64,000 nt of DNA from an uncultured Roseicyclus sp. GTDB taxonomy: Bacteria > Pseudomonadota > Alphaproteobacteria > Rhodobacterales > Rhodobacteraceae. The notes under the pieces are model-generated. The model ran no database searches. It saw nothing but the letters and a program-made list of their open reading frames with translations, and had not been told where the DNA came from. Below are positions 27,476 to 37,024 of this stretch, piece by piece; positions within the stretch are counted from its first letter, which is position 1, and every line of letters starts with the position of its first letter. The translations under genes and the position numbers were made by a program. The stretch is taken from contig NZ_CALAHQ010000094.1 of the NCBI RefSeq assembly GCF_937892565.1, positions 1 through 64,000 on the forward strand, given 5' to 3'.

Positions 27476-27955
27476 TCAGTGCGGCGGCTGCCCAAAGCTT
27501 TCGGCCAGGATCATGGCAAGCCCATGGCGTACCGCCGCCGCGCGCACGCCCGCGCGCCCCATTGCGCCAAAATCGCGGGTTTCGGTCCGCACATGGCCGC
27601 CATGCGCCAACCCGAAACATACCCGCCCCTCGGGCTTGTGATCGGATCCGCCCGGCCCCGCGATGCCCGTCACCGACAGCGCGATCTGAGCTTCCGACCG
27701 GTCCAGCGCGCCTTGCGCCATTTCGGCGGCCACCGCTTCGGACACCGCGCCATGGGCCTCGAGCGTGGCGGGACGCACCCCCAGAAGCGCGATCTTGGCG
27801 GCATTGGAATAGGTCACGAACCCCCGGTCGAACACATGCGAGGCACCGGGCGGATCGGTGAGCGCGGCCGCGATCAGCCCGCCCGTGCAGCTTTCGGCCG
27901 TCGCCAGCCGCCAGCCGCGCTGGCGCATGGCCGCAAGCACCTCGGCGCCGGTCAT
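27476..27955 (-). CDS. CinA-family nicotinamide-nucleotide amidohydrolase
   Basis: A 159-residue protein equal to the C-terminal (PncC) domain of CinA, which deamidates NMN in pyridine nucleotide recycling. Motifs are RLATAESCTGGLIAAALTDPPGASHVFDRGFVTYSNAAKI, then VSEAVAAEMAQGAL and SVTGIAGPGGSD. The N-terminal MoeA-like domain of full CinA is absent, as in many bacterial stand-alone versions. Its ATG overlaps the pgpA stop by 4 bases; it is the last gene of an ispDF-pgpA-cinA operon. Confidence 0.92.
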   Translation of the reverse strand: MTGAEVLAAMRQRGWRLATAESCTGGLIAAALTDPPGASHVFDRGFVTYSNAAKIALLGVRPATLEAHGAVSEAVAAEMAQGALDRSEAQIALSVTGIAGPGGSDHKPEGRVCFGLAHGGHVRTETRDFGAMGRAGVRAAAVRHGLAMILAESFGQPPH

Positions 27956-28446
27956 CGGGTCACCATCGGCAGATGCGCGATCACCGCCAGCGCGGCCACC
28001 ACCATCGCCGCCAGCCAGCCTGCGATCACATCATCGGCCATCACGCCAAATGCCCCCTCTTGCCGGTCGGCCCAGCCCACCGGGCCGGGCTTGAGGATAT
28101 CGAACAGCCGGAACGCGACGAAGGCCGTCACGACGCCCGGCCAGAGCGACCAGAAACCGGTCCCCGCCATCGTCGCGCCCAATGACACGGGCCAAAGCGC
28201 GATCCATTGGCCGGCCAGCTCGTCGATCACGATTTCCGCCGGATCCTTGTCGGTGCTGGTCTGGATGGCTTTGCCCACCACCCACCAGCCCAGACCCGTC
28301 ACCGCCAGCGTGGCCGCAAAAAACAGCGCAAATCCGCCCAGCCCATGCACCGCCCATGCCAGCACGACCGCCGCCGCGCTGCCCCATGTGCCGGGGCCGG
28401 GGCGCAGATGACCGATGGGCCCCAGCGTGGCGATGGCGCGCATCAT
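27952..28446 (-). CDS. pgpA: Phosphatidylglycerophosphatase A
   Basis: Membrane enzyme that dephosphorylates phosphatidylglycerophosphate to phosphatidylglycerol, a major phospholipid of photosynthetic membranes. The 164-residue protein has the PgpA motifs [16 protein letters not shown] at the start, the acidic [12 protein letters not shown] metal-binding stretch and [17 protein letters not shown]. Three to four TM segments are predicted. It overlaps ispDF and cinA by 4 bases each, showing tight coupling. Confidence 0.93.
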   Translation of the reverse strand: MMRAIATLGPIGHLRPGPGTWGSAAAVVLAWAVHGLGGFALFFAATLAVTGLGWWVVGKAIQTSTDKDPAEIVIDELAGQWIALWPVSLGATMAGTGFWSLWPGVVTAFVAFRLFDILKPGPVGWADRQEGAFGVMADDVIAGWLAAMVVAALAVIAHLPMVTR

Positions 28447-29612
28447 GGGCGCACCAGCGTGACGGTTGCCATCGCGGCGATGCCTTCCTCGCGGCCGGTA
28501 AAGCCGAGCCGTTCGGTGGTGGTGGCCTTGACCGACACGCGGTCCACGCCGATGCGCAGCAATGCGGCCAGCCGCGCGCGCAGGGCGGTTGCATGCGGTC
28601 CGATCTTGGGCCGCTCACAGATCAGCGTCAGATCGGCATGCGTGATGATGAACCCCCGATCACGCGCCATATCCACCGCATGCGTCAGAAAGATATGACT
28701 TTCCGCCCCTTTCCATTGCGGGTCCGATGGGGGGAAATGCGTGCCGATATCGCCCTCGGCCAGCGCGCCATAGATCGCGTCGGTCACCGTGTGCAGGCCC
28801 ACATCGGCATCCGAGTGGCCCAAAAGCCCGCGCGCATGCGGGATCGCCACGCCGCACAGCATCACGTGATCGCCCGGCCCGAAGGCATGCACATCAAAGC
28901 CATTGCCGGTGCGGATATCCATCTTGCCTGTCTCCGTTGTCAGGATATGGGCCGCGCGCGCGAAATCGCCGGGGCCTGTGATCTTCAGATTGGCCTCGTC
29001 GCCGGGCACGATGGCAACCGACAGCCCCGCCGCGCGCGCCACTTCGACATCATCGGCGGGCGCGCCGCTGTGCGCGCGGTGTGCGGCCAGAATGGCGGAC
29101 AGGTGAAAGCCCTGTGGCGTCTGCGCGCGCCAAAGCCCATCGCGCGCCACGGTGCCCGCCACGGTGCCATCCCCGCGCCAAAGCGCATCGGTCACGGCTA
29201 GGGCCGGGGCCGCCCCTTGGTGGTGGGCCAGCGCGGCGATGACCGCATCGATCACCGGGGCGGCAATGCCCGGGCGGGCCACATCATGGATCAGCACCAG
29301 ATCGGCGTGATGCTCGAGCGCGTCGAGCCCGGCCATGACCGATCCGCCCCGCGTGTCGGCGCCGATGACGATCTGAAGGTCACAGCGGCTTGCGTGGGGC
29401 CAATGCGCCGGGTCGCTGTCGGCGGCCACCACCAGAACGATGCGATCGATGGCGGGGTGGCGGTCAAACGCGTCCACCGTCCATTGCGCCACAGATTTTC
29501 CGGCGACCGGCCGCCATTGCTTGGCCAGGCCGCCGCCCGCGCGCACACCGCGGCCGGCCGCGACGATCAGCGCGGCGATGCAAGGTCGGGGCGGGGCGCA
29601 GGCATCTGTCAT
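28443..29612 (-). CDS. ispDF: Bifunctional IspD/IspF isoprenoid enzyme
   Basis: One 389-residue chain fuses MEP cytidylyltransferase (IspD, residues about 1-225) and MECDP synthase (IspF, about 230-389), two non-consecutive steps of the non-mevalonate pathway. IspD shows the nucleotide-binding [21 protein letters not shown]. IspF shows [20 protein letters not shown] (zinc-binding Asp-x-His) and [30 protein letters not shown]. This fusion is common in Alphaproteobacteria. The pathway feeds carotenoids, bacteriochlorophyll phytol and quinones, all needed by a phototroph. The start at 29612 has only a weak RBS. It heads the operon that diverges from the ntr genes. Confidence 0.95.
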   Translation of the reverse strand: MTDACAPPRPCIAALIVAAGRGVRAGGGLAKQWRPVAGKSVAQWTVDAFDRHPAIDRIVLVVAADSDPAHWPHASRCDLQIVIGADTRGGSVMAGLDALEHHADLVLIHDVARPGIAAPVIDAVIAALAHHQGAAPALAVTDALWRGDGTVAGTVARDGLWRAQTPQGFHLSAILAAHRAHSGAPADDVEVARAAGLSVAIVPGDEANLKITGPGDFARAAHILTTETGKMDIRTGNGFDVHAFGPGDHVMLCGVAIPHARGLLGHSDADVGLHTVTDAIYGALAEGDIGTHFPPSDPQWKGAESHIFLTHAVDMARDRGFIITHADLTLICERPKIGPHATALRARLAALLRIGVDRVSVKATTTERLGFTGREEGIAAMATVTLVRP

Positions 29613-29817
29613 GGCATGGTGATAGGCGCTGGACGCGCGCCGCACAACGGGGCACAATCGCTGCACAGTTTTCTTGCGCTATGCCTAAATTTTGATCAAT
29701 TTCACGGATTGGCTTGGGATTGCTGCGTCCCGCTGCATGAGTTTCTTTTGAACTCTGCGATGGCGCGGCCTAGCCCTCGGTCCTGGCTGCACAGGGATTG
29801 AGCAACTGACGATTCAA

Positions 29818-30792
29818 TTGGCACATGTCTCGATTGCGCCGCCGGTGCTTTTGGCGCCGATGGCAGGCATCACTGACCGCCCGTTTCGGGATGTCGTGGC
29901 GCGCTTTGGTGCGGGCCTTGTGGTGTCGGAAATGGTGGCCAGCGCCGAAATGGTGGCGGCCAAGCCTTCGGTGCGCGCCCGCGCGGAATTGGGCTATGAC
30001 GCAGGCCGCACCGCCGTCCAGATCGCCGGTCGTGAGGCCCATTGGATGGCCGAGGCCGCCCGCATCGCCGAAGCCCAAGGCGCGGCCATCATCGACATCA
30101 ACATGGGTTGCCCCGCCAAAAAGGTGACCAATGGCTATTCCGGTTCGGCGCTGATGCGCGACCCGGATCATGCGCTGCGGCTGATCGAGGCGGTGGTGGG
30201 CGCGGTCAAGGTTCCGGTCACGCTCAAGACCCGGCTGGGGTGGGATGAGGCGTTGTTGAATGCGCCCCAGATCGCCGCCCGCGCCGAAGCGGCGGGCATC
30301 AAGATGATCACCATCCATGGCCGCACCCGGTGCCAGTTCTACGCGGGCGCCGCCGACTGGGCCGCGATCCGTGGCGTGGTGGATGCGGTGACGATCCCCG
30401 TCATCGCCAATGGCGATATCACCGATGCCGACAGCGCGGCCCTGGCGCTGGCGCAGTCGGGGGCGGCGGGGGTGATGGTGGGTCGCGGCGCGCAGGGGCG
30501 CCCTTGGGTCTTGGCGGAAATCGCCACGGCGCTGCATGGCGCGCCCGCACCAAAGGTGCCCACAGGGGCGGCGCTGGTCGATCTGGTCGCCGCCCATTAC
30601 GAGGCGATGTTAAACTTTTATGGCCATGATCTGGGTCTGCGCGTCGCGCGCAAGCATCTGGGCTGGTATCTGGATGCAGCGCTGAGCCCGGCCCAATTGC
30701 GCCGTCCTGTCCTGACCGCGCGCAGCGCGGATGCGGTTCTGGCGCTCTTGCCCGAGGCGTTTGATCATCCTTGCGAAAGGGCCGCCGCATGA
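29818..30792 (+). CDS. dusB: tRNA-dihydrouridine synthase (NifR3/DusB)
   Basis: FMN enzyme that reduces uridines in tRNA. Motifs are PPVLLAPMAGITDRPFR (FMN phosphate region), INMGCPAKKVTNGYSGSALMRDP with the catalytic Cys, and IHGRTRCQFYAGAADW. No ATG exists at the 5' end. A TTG at 29818 gives a slightly short N-terminus. A CTG at 29806 would give M-TIQLAHVSIAPPV, which fits family N-termini better and lies 9 bases after AGGG. It is the nifR3 gene of the classical Rhodobacter nifR3-ntrBC operon and overlaps ntrB by 4 bases. Confidence 0.92.
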   Translation: MAHVSIAPPVLLAPMAGITDRPFRDVVARFGAGLVVSEMVASAEMVAAKPSVRARAELGYDAGRTAVQIAGREAHWMAEAARIAEAQGAAIIDINMGCPAKKVTNGYSGSALMRDPDHALRLIEAVVGAVKVPVTLKTRLGWDEALLNAPQIAARAEAAGIKMITIHGRTRCQFYAGAADWAAIRGVVDAVTIPVIANGDITDADSAALALAQSGAAGVMVGRGAQGRPWVLAEIATALHGAPAPKVPTGAALVDLVAAHYEAMLNFYGHDLGLRVARKHLGWYLDAALSPAQLRRPVLTARSADAVLALLPEAFDHPCERAAA

Positions 30793-31856
30793 CCCAGGTG
30801 ACGCGCAGCCTTTGGGCATCGCTGCCCATTCCGGCGGTGATCTGCGATGCCGACAACCTGATCCTCGACGTGAACCCGGCAGCCGAATTGTTCCTGAACG
30901 CGTCGAAAAAAGCGCTTGAGGGGCATCCGGTCTGGGACAAGATCATTGTCGCGGCCCCGCTGGAGGCGGCGTTTTCCCGCGTGCGCGACGCCAGCGCGCC
31001 CTTGTTCCTGAATGCCGTCGACGTCGGTACGGGCAGCCGAAAGCCGGTGTCATGCGATGTGCAGATTGCACCTTTGGCCGACAAGCCCGACCATGTCCTG
31101 CTGCTGTTGGAAAACCGCGAATTGGCCGGGCGGCTTGACCGGGCCATGTCATCGAAATCGGCCGCGAAATCGGCCATCGGCATGGCCGAAATGCTGGCCC
31201 ATGAGATCAAGAACCCGCTTGCGGGCATCACCGGGGCCGCACAGCTGATTGCGATGAATGCCTCGGGCGAGGACCGGGAACTGACCGATCTGATCGTCGA
31301 AGAAACCCGGCGCATCCTGAAATTGCTGGGCCAGGTCGAGGAATTCGGCAATGTGCGCCCGCCCGACCGGCGCGCGGTCAATATCCATGACGTGCTGGAC
31401 CGCGCGCGCAGATCGGCCGCCATCGGCTTTGCGGCACATATGCAGATCACCGATGATTACGACCCTTCGCTGCCGTCCACATGGGCCGATCCCGATCAAT
31501 TGCAGCAGGTGTTTCTGAACCTGTTGAAAAATGCCGCCGAAGCGGGGCGGGCGGGCGGCAGCATACGGCTGCGGACCTTTTACGAGTTGAGCCTGAAGGT
31601 GCGCCGCCGCGACGGGTCGGGGTCGGCCGTGCCGCTGCAGATCGAAGTGATCGATGATGGCCCGGGCATTCCGCCCGATCTGGCCGAGGATCTGTTCGAG
31701 CCCTTCGTGTCGGGCCGCGAAAACGGCACGGGTCTTGGTCTGGCCTTGGTCAGCAAGATCATCGCCGATCATGACGGGTGGATCGCGGTTGATTCCGTGC
31801 CGGGGCGCACGGTGTTCCGCCTGTCGCTGCCCATCGCCCCGAAAGATGCCCGATGA
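30789..31856 (+). CDS. ntrB: Nitrogen regulation sensor kinase NtrB
   Basis: Cytoplasmic PAS-containing histidine kinase that phosphorylates NtrC when nitrogen is scarce. The 355-residue product has an N-terminal PAS domain (about residues 10-110), an H-box MLAHEIKNPLAGITGA (His138), and the N, G1 and G2 boxes QVFLNLLKNAAEA, DDGPGIPPDL and NGTGLGLAL. ATG 30789 overlaps the dusB stop as ATGA. Gene order and size match the nitrogen-regulation locus of purple bacteria. PII should control it, but glnB is not in this window. Confidence 0.95.
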   Translation: MTQVTRSLWASLPIPAVICDADNLILDVNPAAELFLNASKKALEGHPVWDKIIVAAPLEAAFSRVRDASAPLFLNAVDVGTGSRKPVSCDVQIAPLADKPDHVLLLLENRELAGRLDRAMSSKSAAKSAIGMAEMLAHEIKNPLAGITGAAQLIAMNASGEDRELTDLIVEETRRILKLLGQVEEFGNVRPPDRRAVNIHDVLDRARRSAAIGFAAHMQITDDYDPSLPSTWADPDQLQQVFLNLLKNAAEAGRAGGSIRLRTFYELSLKVRRRDGSGSAVPLQIEVIDDGPGIPPDLAEDLFEPFVSGRENGTGLGLALVSKIIADHDGWIAVDSVPGRTVFRLSLPIAPKDAR

Positions 31857-31891
31857 CCCCCGACGCCCCCACAATGGGAGAGATCTGAGCC

Positions 31892-33274
31892 ATGGACGGA
31901 ACCGTTCTTGTCGCCGATGACGACCGCACCATCCGCACTGTCCTGACACAGGCGCTGACGCGGGCGGGCTGCAAGGTGCATGCCACCTCCAGCCTGATGA
32001 CGCTGATGCGCTGGGTCGAAGAGGGCAAGGGCGATCTGGTCATTTCCGATGTGATCATGCCCGATGGCAACGGGCTGGAGACCTTGCCGCAGATCACCCA
32101 GATGCGCCCCGGTCTGCCGGTCATCATCATTTCGGCGCAGAACACGATCATGACCGCGATCCAGGCGACCGAAAAAGACGCCTATGATTACCTGCCCAAG
32201 CCCTTTGATCTGCCCGATCTGATGAAACGCGCCGCGCGTGCGCTTGATCTCAAGCGGCGTGCCAAGCCCGCCCGTGGCGCGGTCGAGGCCCCCGCCGCGC
32301 TGCCCTCCGCGCGCGAGGATCTGCCGCTGGTGGGTCGCACGGCTGCGATGCAGGCGCTTTATCGTCTGGTCGCGCGGGTGATGAACACCGATTTGCCGGT
32401 GCTGATCACCGGCGAAAGCGGCACGGGCAAATCGCTGATTGCGCGCGCGATCCATGATTTCTCGGATCGGCGCACGCTGCCGTTTGTCGTGGCATCGGGT
32501 GCGGATCTTGAAGGGATGGATGGCCCATCGACGATTCTGGCGCGCGCGCGCGGCGGTTCGATCCTGTTTGACGAGGTCAGCGATCTGAGCGAAGTGGCAC
32601 AGGCCAAGATCGTGCGGATGCTGGATGCCTTTGGCGACGCCGCCCCGCGCGTGATGGCCACATCGCAGCGCGATCTGACGGAAAAGATGGAAACCGGCCG
32701 CTTCCGTCAGGATCTGTTCTACCGCTTGGGCGGTGTCACGCTGGCGGTGCCCAGCTTGCGCGAAAGGGTCGATGACATCCCGCTGTTGACGGCGCATTTT
32801 CTGGCGCGTGTCGAACGCGATGGTGTGGCGCTGCGCCGCCTGTCGGGCGATGCGATGGAACTGATCCGCGCCTATTCATGGCCGGGCAATGTGCGCCAGT
32901 TGGAAAACACCCTCAAGCGCCTGACGGTCACCAGCCTGTCCGAGGAAATCACCAAGGCCGAGGTCGAGACGGTGCTGGGCAATCAGCCCGCGATCGAACC
33001 CCTGATGGGGGTGGGCGAGGGCGACAAGCTGTCGGCCTCGGTTGCCAAGCATCTCAAGCGCTATTTTGATCTGCATGGCGGTGCCTTGCCGCCGCCGGGT
33101 CTGCACACCCGGATCTTGCGCGAGGTCGAGACGCCGCTGATCGAGATTGCGCTGGATGCCACGGGTGGCAATCAAGCAAAATGTGCCGATCTTTTGGGGA
33201 TCAACCGCAATACCTTGCGAAAAAAGATCACCGATCTGGATATCCGCGTGACACGGCGGCGCAAGTTGATGTAA
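31892..33274 (+). CDS. ntrC: Nitrogen regulation response regulator NtrC
   Basis: A 460-residue two-component regulator: receiver with phospho-acceptor Asp53, AAA+ domain with Walker A GESGTGKS (about 173-180), and a C-terminal Fis-type HTH ([20 protein letters not shown]). The GAFTGA loop that contacts sigma-54 is missing; the matching region reads [20 protein letters not shown]. This agrees with Rhodobacter NtrC, which is known to activate housekeeping-sigma polymerase. It lies 35 bases after ntrB and is probably cotranscribed with it. Confidence 0.95.
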   Translation: MDGTVLVADDDRTIRTVLTQALTRAGCKVHATSSLMTLMRWVEEGKGDLVISDVIMPDGNGLETLPQITQMRPGLPVIIISAQNTIMTAIQATEKDAYDYLPKPFDLPDLMKRAARALDLKRRAKPARGAVEAPAALPSAREDLPLVGRTAAMQALYRLVARVMNTDLPVLITGESGTGKSLIARAIHDFSDRRTLPFVVASGADLEGMDGPSTILARARGGSILFDEVSDLSEVAQAKIVRMLDAFGDAAPRVMATSQRDLTEKMETGRFRQDLFYRLGGVTLAVPSLRERVDDIPLLTAHFLARVERDGVALRRLSGDAMELIRAYSWPGNVRQLENTLKRLTVTSLSEEITKAEVETVLGNQPAIEPLMGVGEGDKLSASVAKHLKRYFDLHGGALPPPGLHTRILREVETPLIEIALDATGGNQAKCADLLGINRNTLRKKITDLDIRVTRRRKLM

Positions 33275-33296
33275 AACCGCAACAGTCTCGTGGCCG

Positions 33297-35594
33297 ATGG
33301 GCGACAGCCCCCGATCAGCCGCGTCATTGATTGGGGGGCAGCCCGTGGATGGTACCGCGGACAGACAGGCCGCCGGTCTGATCGACCGGCTCTGGCGGTT
33401 CAAGAATGATCCTAATGTGCGCAGCGCAGCCACACTGGGGCTTGTGCTTTTGGGGCCCGTGCTGGCGTTTTTGACGTTTCTGGTGCTCGGGCCGCTGTCC
33501 GAGCTTGCCGATGCGCCGCGGCTGCGGCTGATCTTGCTGGCCGATCTGGTCTATATCATTCTGGTCGCCGCTCTGGTCTTGCGCGAAGTGGCGCGCATCG
33601 TGGCCTCGCGCCGGGCGCGGTCGGCAGGCGCGCGTCTGCATCTGCGCTTGACGGGTGTGTTCACGATCGTGGCCCTTGTGCCGACAATCCTTGTGGCGGT
33701 CTTTGCCACCATCACCGTCAACATGGGGCTCGAAGGCTGGTTTTCCGACCGCGTGTCGCGGGCGCTGGGAAATTCGCTCGATGCCGCCATCGCCTATAGT
33801 CAGGAACACCGCGATGACCTGACCGATGATAGCGCCGCGCTTGCCAATTTCCTCAATCTCAGCCGCCGCTCGGGCACGTTGCAATCGGATGGTGACCTGC
33901 GCCAGGTGTTGAGCCAAGGCCAGGGGCGCATCCAGCGCGGTCTGGAAGAAGCCTTTGTGATCGATGGTGCGGGTGAAATCCGCGCGCGGGGCGAGGCGAG
34001 CTATCTGTTCGATTTCGATCGCCCGGCTCAGGCGGATCTGGCCCGCGCCGCCGATGGTGAACTGGTCTTGATCGAAGACCGTATCCAGAATGAATTCCGC
34101 GCGCTTGTGCGGCTGTCGGCCTTTCCCGACCGGTATCTTTACGTCAGCCGTGCGGTGGATGGCGGCATTCTGGCGCTTCTGGACGAAACCGAACAGACCG
34201 TGCGGCTTTACCGTCAGCTCGAGGCCGATCGCGGCCGTGTCTTGTTCGAGTTTGGCCTTTTGTATCTGGGCTTTGCGATCATCATGGTGCTGGCCGCAAT
34301 CTGGCTGGGGCTGTGGTTTGCCGAACGTCTGTCGCGCCCGGTCGGGCAATTGGCCGGCGCGGCGCAACGCGTGGGTCAGGGCGATCTTGAGGTGCGCGTC
34401 GCCGATGAAGGCGGTGATGACGAGATCGCGATGCTGGGTCGGCTGTTCAACCAGATGACCCGGCAGCTCAAGGGGCAGCGCGACGCGCTGGTGGAACAAA
34501 ACGATGCGACCGAAGCACGCCGCCGTCTGTTCGATTCGGTCCTGAGTTCCGTCACGGCGGGTGTGGTTGGTCTGACTGAAGGGGGGCGGATCGATTTCAT
34601 GAACCGCTCGGCGTTGCGCGTGCTGCAGCTGGGGGAACACGCTGATGGCGGCATCACGCTTGCGGCGGCGGTGCCGGAATTCGGGCCGCTGTTCGAGCGG
34701 TTGCAGAAATCCCCCGCCGAAACCGTGCAAGAGGAAATCAAGCTGATCCGCGCCGGCAAGCAAGAAAGCCTGTTGGTGCGCATGGCCACGCGCCGCAATG
34801 CCGAGGGCACGCTCGAAGGCTATGTGCTGGCCTTTGACGATGTGACCCAGCTGGTTTCGGCCCAGCGCATGGCCGCCTGGGGCGATGTCGCGCGCCGCAT
34901 CGCCCATGAGATCAAGAACCCGCTGACGCCGATCCAGCTGTCGGCCGAGCGCATCAAGCGCCGCTATGCCCGCGATCTGCACGGCGAAGACAAGCAGCGT
35001 CTGGAGGAATTGACCGAGATCATCGTGCGCCAGACCAATGATCTGCGCCGCATCGTGGATGAGTTTTCCAAATTCGCCCGCATGCCCGAGCCGGAAACCA
35101 GACCCGAGGATCTGGCGCGCCTGTTGCGCGAGGCGGTCACCCTGCAACGTGCGGGCCAGCCCGGCGTCCGCTTTGCCTTTGACATCCCCGACCACCCCGT
35201 TCTGGCCGATCTTGACGCGACCATGATCGGTCAAGCCTTTACGAACCTGTTGAAAAACGGCGGGGAAGCCATTGAAACCTTGCAAGAAAAAGGCGCCCCG
35301 ATTGGCCATGTGCCACAGCTGCGCGGGGCGTTGAGTGTGGTGGGTGACACTGCGGTCATCACCATCTGCGACAATGGCATTGGCTTGCCGCTAGACCGGG
35401 CCAAGCTGTTCGAGCCCTATGTCACCACGCGCGACAAGGGTACGGGGCTTGGCCTGCCCATCGTCAAGAAAATCATCGAGGAACATGGCGGCACGCTGGA
35501 ATTGCGCGATGCCGACCCCTTTGAGCCGGGCGCCCATCGCGGTGCCATGGCCCGCATCACCTTGCCCCTTCTGCCCAACGGAGAGACAGCATGA
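33297..35594 (+). CDS. ntrY: Membrane sensor kinase NtrY
   Basis: A 765-residue membrane histidine kinase. The order is N-terminal TM segments (about residues 48-135), a periplasmic sensor, a TM plus HAMP (about 320-390), a PAS domain and a kinase core with RIAHEIKNPLTPIQLSAERIKRRY. It senses nitrogen or redox state in relatives. ATG 33297 has no RBS; a GTG at 33345 follows GGGGGGC and is an equally good start, shortening the N-terminus by 16 residues. The stop overlaps ntrX by 4 bases. Confidence 0.92.
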   Translation: MGDSPRSAASLIGGQPVDGTADRQAAGLIDRLWRFKNDPNVRSAATLGLVLLGPVLAFLTFLVLGPLSELADAPRLRLILLADLVYIILVAALVLREVARIVASRRARSAGARLHLRLTGVFTIVALVPTILVAVFATITVNMGLEGWFSDRVSRALGNSLDAAIAYSQEHRDDLTDDSAALANFLNLSRRSGTLQSDGDLRQVLSQGQGRIQRGLEEAFVIDGAGEIRARGEASYLFDFDRPAQADLARAADGELVLIEDRIQNEFRALVRLSAFPDRYLYVSRAVDGGILALLDETEQTVRLYRQLEADRGRVLFEFGLLYLGFAIIMVLAAIWLGLWFAERLSRPVGQLAGAAQRVGQGDLEVRVADEGGDDEIAMLGRLFNQMTRQLKGQRDALVEQNDATEARRRLFDSVLSSVTAGVVGLTEGGRIDFMNRSALRVLQLGEHADGGITLAAAVPEFGPLFERLQKSPAETVQEEIKLIRAGKQESLLVRMATRRNAEGTLEGYVLAFDDVTQLVSAQRMAAWGDVARRIAHEIKNPLTPIQLSAERIKRRYARDLHGEDKQRLEELTEIIVRQTNDLRRIVDEFSKFARMPEPETRPEDLARLLREAVTLQRAGQPGVRFAFDIPDHPVLADLDATMIGQAFTNLLKNGGEAIETLQEKGAPIGHVPQLRGALSVVGDTAVITICDNGIGLPLDRAKLFEPYVTTRDKGTGLGLPIVKKIIEEHGGTLELRDADPFEPGAHRGAMARITLPLLPNGETA

Positions 35595-37018
35595 ACGATA
35601 TTCTGGTCGTGGATGATGAGCGCGATATCCGCGAACTGATCTGCGATATCTTGCGCGACGAGGGGTATGCGACCCGCATGGCCGGCACATCGGATGCCTG
35701 CATGGCCGAGTTGAACCGCGCCGCCCCCGGGCTGATGATCCTCGATATCTGGCTCAAGGACAGCAAGATGGACGGGATCGACATCCTGGGCCATGTCAAG
35801 CGCGACAATCCCGATGTGCCGGTGGTGATCATTTCGGGTCATGGCAACATCGAGATCGCGGTGGCCGCCATTCGGCAGGGCGCGTATGATTTCATCGAAA
35901 AACCCTTCAACATCGACCAGCTTCTGGTGGTGATCCGCCGCGCGATGGAAGCGTCACGGCTGCGCCGTGAAAACGCAAGCCTGCGCCGTCAGGATCTGCG
36001 CGAGGTGCAGATGATCGGATCGGGGGCGGCGTTTCGCGCGCTGAAATCGAACCTCGACAAGGTCACCAAATCCAATGGCCGGGTGATGCTGACCGGCGCG
36101 CCCGGTTCAGGCAAGGAAGTCGCGGCGCGCTATGTGCATGCCCAATCCAGCCGTGCCGATGGCCCGTTTGTCGTCGTCTCATCGGCCTCGATCCAGCCCG
36201 ACGAGATGGAGGTAAAGCTGTTTGGCCGCGAAAGTGCCGAGCGCGGTGTGGAACAGGGTTTGCTGGAACAGGCCCATGGTGGCGTCGTCTATTTCGACGA
36301 GGTGGCGGACATGCCGCTGGGCACCCAATCCAAGATCTTGCGCGTTCTGGTGGACCAAAGCTTCACCCGCGTGGGGGGCACGACCAAGGTGCGGGTGGAT
36401 TTGCGGGTGATTTCATCGACCTCGCGCGATCTGGCAGAGGAAATCGCGCAGGGCCGGTTCCGCGAAGAGCTGTTTCACCGCCTGAATGTCGTGCCGATCG
36501 ATGTGCCGAGCCTCGAGGATCGGCGCGACGACATCCCGGAACTGGCGCGCCATTTCATCGCCGAATTCAACCGCGAGCAGGGCCTGCCCAACCGCGCCTT
36601 GGGCCAGGATGCGGCGACGCTGTTGCAGACCATGCGCTGGCCCGGCAATGTGCGACAGCTGCGCAACATGATCGAGCGTGTGCTTATCCTGGGCGAAGGC
36701 AATGGGCCGGTCCAGCCATCCGATCTTCCGGGGCAGGTCGAGGCGACACAGGGCGCCGATGATGATGCGATGAGCCTGTCGTCGCGTTTGACCACGCTGC
36801 CCCTGCGAGAGGCGCGCGAGCTGTTCGAGCGGCAATATCTGATGGCCCAGATCAACCGGTTTGGTGGCAATATCAGCCGCACGGCCAGTTTCGTGGCGAT
36901 GGAACGTTCGGCCCTGCACCGCAAGCTGAAATCGCTTGGCATTGTGACGACATCGAAATCCGGCGCCCGCATCGCCCAGATGGAAGACGAAGACACAGAG
37001 CCCGACATCGAGGATTGA
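35591..37018 (+). CDS. ntrX: Response regulator NtrX
   Basis: A 475-residue NtrC-family regulator paired with NtrY. The receiver has phospho-acceptor Asp52; the AAA+ domain shows GAPGSGKE (Walker A) and VVYFDEVADMPLGTQSKILRVL. A C-terminal HTH (NISRTASFVAMERSALHRKLKSL) follows. The GAFTGA motif is absent here as well (FGRESAERGVEQGLLEQAHGG), as in many NtrX proteins, so direct sigma-54 activation is unlikely. It overlaps ntrY (ATGA). The trkA/hfq/hflX genes that often follow ntrX are replaced here by a convergent P450. Confidence 0.95.
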   Translation: MNDILVVDDERDIRELICDILRDEGYATRMAGTSDACMAELNRAAPGLMILDIWLKDSKMDGIDILGHVKRDNPDVPVVIISGHGNIEIAVAAIRQGAYDFIEKPFNIDQLLVVIRRAMEASRLRRENASLRRQDLREVQMIGSGAAFRALKSNLDKVTKSNGRVMLTGAPGSGKEVAARYVHAQSSRADGPFVVVSSASIQPDEMEVKLFGRESAERGVEQGLLEQAHGGVVYFDEVADMPLGTQSKILRVLVDQSFTRVGGTTKVRVDLRVISSTSRDLAEEIAQGRFREELFHRLNVVPIDVPSLEDRRDDIPELARHFIAEFNREQGLPNRALGQDAATLLQTMRWPGNVRQLRNMIERVLILGEGNGPVQPSDLPGQVEATQGADDDAMSLSSRLTTLPLREARELFERQYLMAQINRFGGNISRTASFVAMERSALHRKLKSLGIVTTSKSGARIAQMEDEDTEPDIED

Positions 37019-37024
37019 GCCCGC

